This document shows, piece by piece, positions 4,714 to 7,442 of a stretch of DNA of 7,442 nt. Position 1 is the stretch's first letter, and every line of letters begins with the position of its first letter. The position numbers and the translations under genes are program-made. Below the pieces are notes generated by a model. It ran no database searches, was not told where the DNA came from, and saw only the letters and a list, made by a program, of their open reading frames with translations. Source of the stretch: Candidatus Fermentibacteraceae bacterium (lineage in GTDB: Bacteria > Fermentibacterota > Fermentibacteria > Fermentibacterales > JCC-6); NCBI GenBank assembly GCA_021162285.1, contig JAGGYZ010000292.1:1-7442 (forward strand), given 5' to 3'.

Positions 4714-5772
4714 ATGAAAAGAGCTCTTGTTGTTCTTGCAGTATTCGCTCTTGTTGCCTTTGCCGGCGATATGGTTAGCGGTAGCTCAGATCTCACAAAG
4801 TTCACAGGATACGGTACTTTCCGCTGGACAATGTATGGCGAAGAAGGTGCTAACCCGGCCACAAACTTCAGCACCTACAGCTACCTCAGCTGGGTTCCAA
4901 AGCTCAACGACTATGTCGACGGCAAAGTTGCTGTGACGGTAAATACTCCGAGTAATGAAAACTTCAATGTCTGCTACGCATACCTCAACCTTCACTTCAC
5001 GGAGAACTTCACCCTTGCCGGTGGCCAGATGAACATTCCTTTCGGCTACGGTTACACGCGTAGCGGCGGCTCCATGTACTTCGCAGACAGAACTATGATC
5101 TCAGCTGGAGACCAGTTTGCAGCGTACGGCGGAAAAGACAATATGGTTATGCTTACAGGTGAGTTCGCTCCTGTAACAGTTGACCTTGCTCTTTCCAACG
5201 GTAACGGTATGCATAACTCTGCCGACACAACCGTCAACAAGCAGTTCACAGCCAGACTGGCTGTAGACCCTGCAGAGTGGCTGACAATAGGCGGTTCCAT
5301 TGCAATGATCGGTACACCCGACATTGAAACAGAGGAAGATACCACCGAGGCTTTCAGCAGCAACGGTATAGACTTCTTTGCAGTTGCCAACTACCCTGTT
5401 TCCCCCACAGGTACATTCCGCTTTGTCGGTGAGTACATGATGCTCGGATATGACCACGAAGTTGCAGAAACTCTGGTAACCACAGACGCATCAAAGATGA
5501 GCATAATGGGTGGATACGACATGGATCTTGACGGCGATGTGTTCGTTAGAATCATGCCTGCTATCCGTTACGACAATGTAACCCCGTGGTTTGACAAACA
5601 AGAGGGTGCTGATGATCCGGAGAATGGTTTCTCCCGCATCGACTTCTGTCTTAACATAGGCCTGTTCAGTGACAAGAACACACTGCAGATCGGTACCCGT
5701 ACATTCAGCACCGAGAATAGTGATGTAGACGGTTACACAGATATCTATACGAACTGGAGAATGAACTTCTAA
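4714..5772 (+). CDS. Outer-membrane porin-like beta-barrel protein
   Basis: The product is 352 residues from the ATG at 4714, chosen because GAGGGG (4699-4704) lies 9 bases upstream and a clean signal peptide begins there; a longer frame from a TTG at 4675 adds 13 untypical residues. The signal peptide is MKR plus a hydrophobic core, with likely cleavage after AFA (15-17). The mature part is a run of amphipathic strands rich in Tyr, Phe, Gly and Asn, for example FTGYGTFRWTMYG (30-42), FNVCYAYLNLHF (84-95), TFRFVGEYMMLGY (234-246) and NTLQIGTRTF (322-331). It ends in NWRMNF; a terminal Phe is the usual BAM assembly signal. GGQMNIPFGYGYTR (103-116) recalls the phosphate-selective porin O/P-like group. 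It probably forms a diffusion channel, but the solute is unknown. It is monocistronic, with its own promoter and a strong terminator. Confidence 0.82.
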   Translation: MKRALVVLAVFALVAFAGDMVSGSSDLTKFTGYGTFRWTMYGEEGANPATNFSTYSYLSWVPKLNDYVDGKVAVTVNTPSNENFNVCYAYLNLHFTENFTLAGGQMNIPFGYGYTRSGGSMYFADRTMISAGDQFAAYGGKDNMVMLTGEFAPVTVDLALSNGNGMHNSADTTVNKQFTARLAVDPAEWLTIGGSIAMIGTPDIETEEDTTEAFSSNGIDFFAVANYPVSPTGTFRFVGEYMMLGYDHEVAETLVTTDASKMSIMGGYDMDLDGDVFVRIMPAIRYDNVTPWFDKQEGADDPENGFSRIDFCLNIGLFSDKNTLQIGTRTFSTENSDVDGYTDIYTNWRMNF

Positions 5773-5789
5773 GAAGTTTTTCAGTAGAG

Positions 5790-5821
5790 AAACCGGCCTC
5801 TTTCATGGGGGCCGGTTTTTT
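5790..5821 (+). terminator. Intrinsic terminator of the porin-like gene
   Basis: AAACCGGCC (5790-5798) pairs perfectly with GGCCGGTTT (5810-5818) across an 11-base loop, and the 3' arm runs into six T residues (5816-5821). It begins 17 bases after the stop codon. Confidence 0.92.
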
Positions 5822-5832
5822 ATAAACTGCTG

Positions 5833-5861
5833 TTTCCCAATGTTGTGTTTGTTTGTATAAT
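5833..5861 (+). promoter_or_regulatory. Promoter candidate for the zinc-ribbon/arfB operon
   Basis: A perfect TATAAT (5856-5861) lies about 60 bases before the start at 5921. The -35 position 17 bases upstream holds only TTTCCC (5833-5838). The preceding terminator makes a promoter here necessary, which supports the assignment. Confidence 0.45.
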
Positions 5862-5920
5862 GTGCCTGTGTATATGTAGATGCAGATGTGCGGGTATTTC
5901 AATAAACGGGAGGGAACAGT

Positions 5921-7084
5921 ATGCAGGAAGAGAGAACCACACCGGAAGCTGAAGGAACTCAGGACACACCGGAAGTTCCAGAGGTTTCAGAAGTACCTGG
6001 AATGCCGGAAACAGCCGAGGAGCCCGAACAGCAGGAGTCTACCGCTCTGGCCCACGACCGTGAGCTTGCCTGCCAGAACTGTGGAGCACCGCTTACCTAT
6101 ATGGAGGGGGAGAGTGTAATTACCTGCCCTTACTGCGGAACAACAACCATGCTCGCGGGGTACGACAACATCGTGAAGATCGACGGCCATTCCATGCTTC
6201 CAATGGAGGTTAATGAGAATGATGCAGTCGGTAGTTTGATCACCTGGCTTTCAAAGGGGTTTCATCGGTCAAAGAGTTTTGTAGCGTCGGCAAAACTTGT
6301 ATCGGCACGGGGTCTTATGCTTCCATACTGGATAGTGAAGAGCAATGCTTCAACCTCCTGGCACGGTAAGAAGAAAAGAACAAAAACCACAGGAACCGGA
6401 GACAAGAAAAGAACAGAAACATGGTACGAGCCGGTGAGTGGTCGATTCGATGAGGATTTTACCTGGCCGGAGTATGCCCGCGAGGACCCGGAGGAATTCT
6501 GGGGAATAGGGAACATTCAGCCCGGCAAAAAGTCAATATTCCCTGACTGGGGTAAGTTCTGGCTGAGATTCGGCGGGAGTAAACAGAGTTCTAACAGAAA
6601 CATGCTTGATGGAAAGATTCCCTTTGATATCGAGGCTGTAAAAAATGCCGGGATGAACGAAAACCTTGTGAACGGCCAGATAACCCAGGAAAGGGCGGAG
6701 GCCAACGCCAGAGGCAACATAAAGAGCCATCAGGCGAAGAAGGCAGAATCGAAAACCGATGTTATTACCGATGTAGACACAACGGTTAACGTGAACAAGG
6801 TCGATCTGGTTTATGTGCCCATGTGGGAGCTGAAGTACAGCATAGACGGGAAACAGTACAGTGCTCTGGTTGACGGATCGAAGAAGGAACTTCTCTCTGC
6901 AGAGTATCCTGTAAGCAAAAAGGCTAAGATAACGCTGTTCGATATTTTCCTGGGTATTCCTGCAATTATTGCCGGAATTATCGGTTTCGGGAACGGAGTG
7001 GGTCCTGCGAAGATCGCAATGTTTGTGCTTGCCGGTCTGATGCTTGCATACAGCCTCAAGAAAGGGCTGGGCAGCAAAAACTGA
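5921..7084 (+). CDS. Unrecognised zinc-ribbon protein with two C-terminal membrane helices
   Basis: I do not recognise a named family for this 387-residue protein. An acidic, Pro/Glu-rich, probably disordered N-terminus (1-46) is followed by a zinc ribbon CQNCG...CPYCG (Cys51, Cys54, Cys69, Cys72). A central soluble region follows with a Lys/Thr-rich stretch (about 149-165) and a Trp-rich part (WPEYAREDPEEFWGIG and nearby). Next is a Gln/Lys-rich helix (about 254-270), then a strand-rich module VPMWELKYSIDGKQYSALVDG (302-322), which resembles modules seen in other uncharacterised zinc-ribbon membrane proteins. Two hydrophobic helices (about 339-357 and 363-379) end the chain, so it is likely tail-anchored in the inner membrane with the ribbon in the cytoplasm. 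GGGAGGG (5908-5914) sits 6 bases before the ATG. The stop overlaps the start of the ArfB-like gene, indicating one operon. Confidence 0.85.
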   Translation: MQEERTTPEAEGTQDTPEVPEVSEVPGMPETAEEPEQQESTALAHDRELACQNCGAPLTYMEGESVITCPYCGTTTMLAGYDNIVKIDGHSMLPMEVNENDAVGSLITWLSKGFHRSKSFVASAKLVSARGLMLPYWIVKSNASTSWHGKKKRTKTTGTGDKKRTETWYEPVSGRFDEDFTWPEYAREDPEEFWGIGNIQPGKKSIFPDWGKFWLRFGGSKQSSNRNMLDGKIPFDIEAVKNAGMNENLVNGQITQERAEANARGNIKSHQAKKAESKTDVITDVDTTVNVNKVDLVYVPMWELKYSIDGKQYSALVDGSKKELLSAEYPVSKKAKITLFDIFLGIPAIIAGIIGFGNGVGPAKIAMFVLAGLMLAYSLKKGLGSKN

Positions 7085-7442
7085 TGGCGGATATTCCCGA
7101 AGCTGCCATATCGTGGGCCTATCTTCGGGCAGGAGGCCCGGGGGGGCAGCATCAGAACAAAACAGAAACAGCGGTTCAGCTCCGCTACACGGTAGCCCTT
7201 GGAAAACTTTCCCCAGAAGCTGCCGAGCGGCTGAAGAAACTGGCGGGGAAAAGGCTCACCGGTTCCGGGGAAATAGTTATAGAATCCCGGGAGTACCGCA
7301 GCAGGCTTATGAATATGAATGCTGCCCTGCGGAAACTTGAAGAGCTTGTTTCACAGGCTGTTGTTGAACCGAAGAAGAGGAAGCCGGTAAAACCTACCAG
7401 AGCGTCCAGAGAGAGACGGCTGACCAGAAAGAAGCAGCAGTC
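7084..7442 (+). CDS. arfB: ArfB-type (YaeJ) peptidyl-tRNA hydrolase, ribosome rescue; 3' end outside window
   Basis: 119 codons are visible and the frame is still open at the window end; ArfB proteins are about 140 residues, so roughly 20 are missing. The release-factor catalytic loop is intact: AGGPGGQHQNKTETAVQLRY, with GGQ at residues 20-22. IPEAAISW before it and LTGSGEIVIESREYRS (58-73) after it fit the RF-1-like domain. The tail is strongly basic (KPVKPTRASRERRLTRKK, about 101-117), the part that in ArfB enters the empty mRNA channel of stalled ribosomes. It would hydrolyse peptidyl-tRNA on ribosomes lacking a stop codon. With no codon-recognition domain it is not a canonical RF1/RF2. 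The ATG at 7084 overlaps the upstream TGA (TGATG), so translation is probably coupled and no separate ribosome-binding site is needed. Confidence 0.88.
   Translation, partial: MADIPEAAISWAYLRAGGPGGQHQNKTETAVQLRYTVALGKLSPEAAERLKKLAGKRLTGSGEIVIESREYRSRLMNMNAALRKLEELVSQAVVEPKKRKPVKPTRASRERRLTRKKQQ

Noticed and set aside
4786..5457. Several long minus-strand frames under the porin gene
   Set aside because: Shadows of a well-supported plus-strand gene with signal peptide, ribosome-binding site and terminator.
5949..6034. Acidic Pro/Glu stretch as a true tandem repeat
   Set aside because: The units (PEVPEVSEVPGMPE and following) are irregular in DNA and protein; low-complexity linker rather than a repeat array.

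Overview
The window looks like chromosome from a diderm (Gram-negative type) bacterium. It encodes an outer-membrane beta-barrel protein with a signal peptide and a terminal Phe, a lipoprotein with a lipobox, and a type IV prepilin peptidase. Base composition is intermediate, with Shine-Dalgarno sites and sigma70-like -10 boxes. No marker fixes the phylum. The look is that of an uncultured environmental lineage, and a closer name would be a guess. No rRNA, tRNA, CRISPR array or complete mobile element was seen.

Left part (1-1004), a disturbed locus. The last 41 codons of a probable Y-family DNA polymerase (DinB type) end at 126. Facing them tail to tail, 4 bases away, is a minus-strand type II toxin-antitoxin operon: a Phd/YefM-like antitoxin at 729-451, then a RelE/ParE-like toxin at 454-131, with overlapping stop and start. 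Its promoter carries a palindrome over the -10 box. Immediately behind that promoter lies the frameshifted 3' end of a DUF72 (YecE-like) gene. The TA module therefore seems to have replaced or split that gene.

Middle (1015-3761). A plus-strand beta-propeller-like lipoprotein gene follows the DUF72 remnant by 10 bases. Next come about 285 bases without a recognisable gene, then a minus-strand radical SAM protein whose SPASM-like Cys region lies before the radical SAM core rather than after it. That gene is visibly richer in A+T than its neighbours. It is preceded by a perfect 10-bp inverted repeat and by a relic of an IS1380-like transposase N-terminus, so this block is probably acquired.

Right part (3762-7442), orderly housekeeping-type genes. 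A prepilin peptidase (minus) and an outer-membrane porin-like gene (plus) diverge from a shared promoter region with two small hairpins. The porin gene ends in a strong intrinsic terminator. A second plus-strand operon then starts: an unrecognised zinc-ribbon protein with two C-terminal membrane helices, coupled by a TGATG overlap to an ArfB-type (YaeJ) ribosome-rescue peptidyl-tRNA hydrolase that runs off the window end.

The best candidates for something new are the permuted SPASM/radical SAM protein, the zinc-ribbon membrane protein tied to ArfB, and the TA module sitting in a broken DUF72 gene. None of them amounts to a demonstrated new system from sequence alone.
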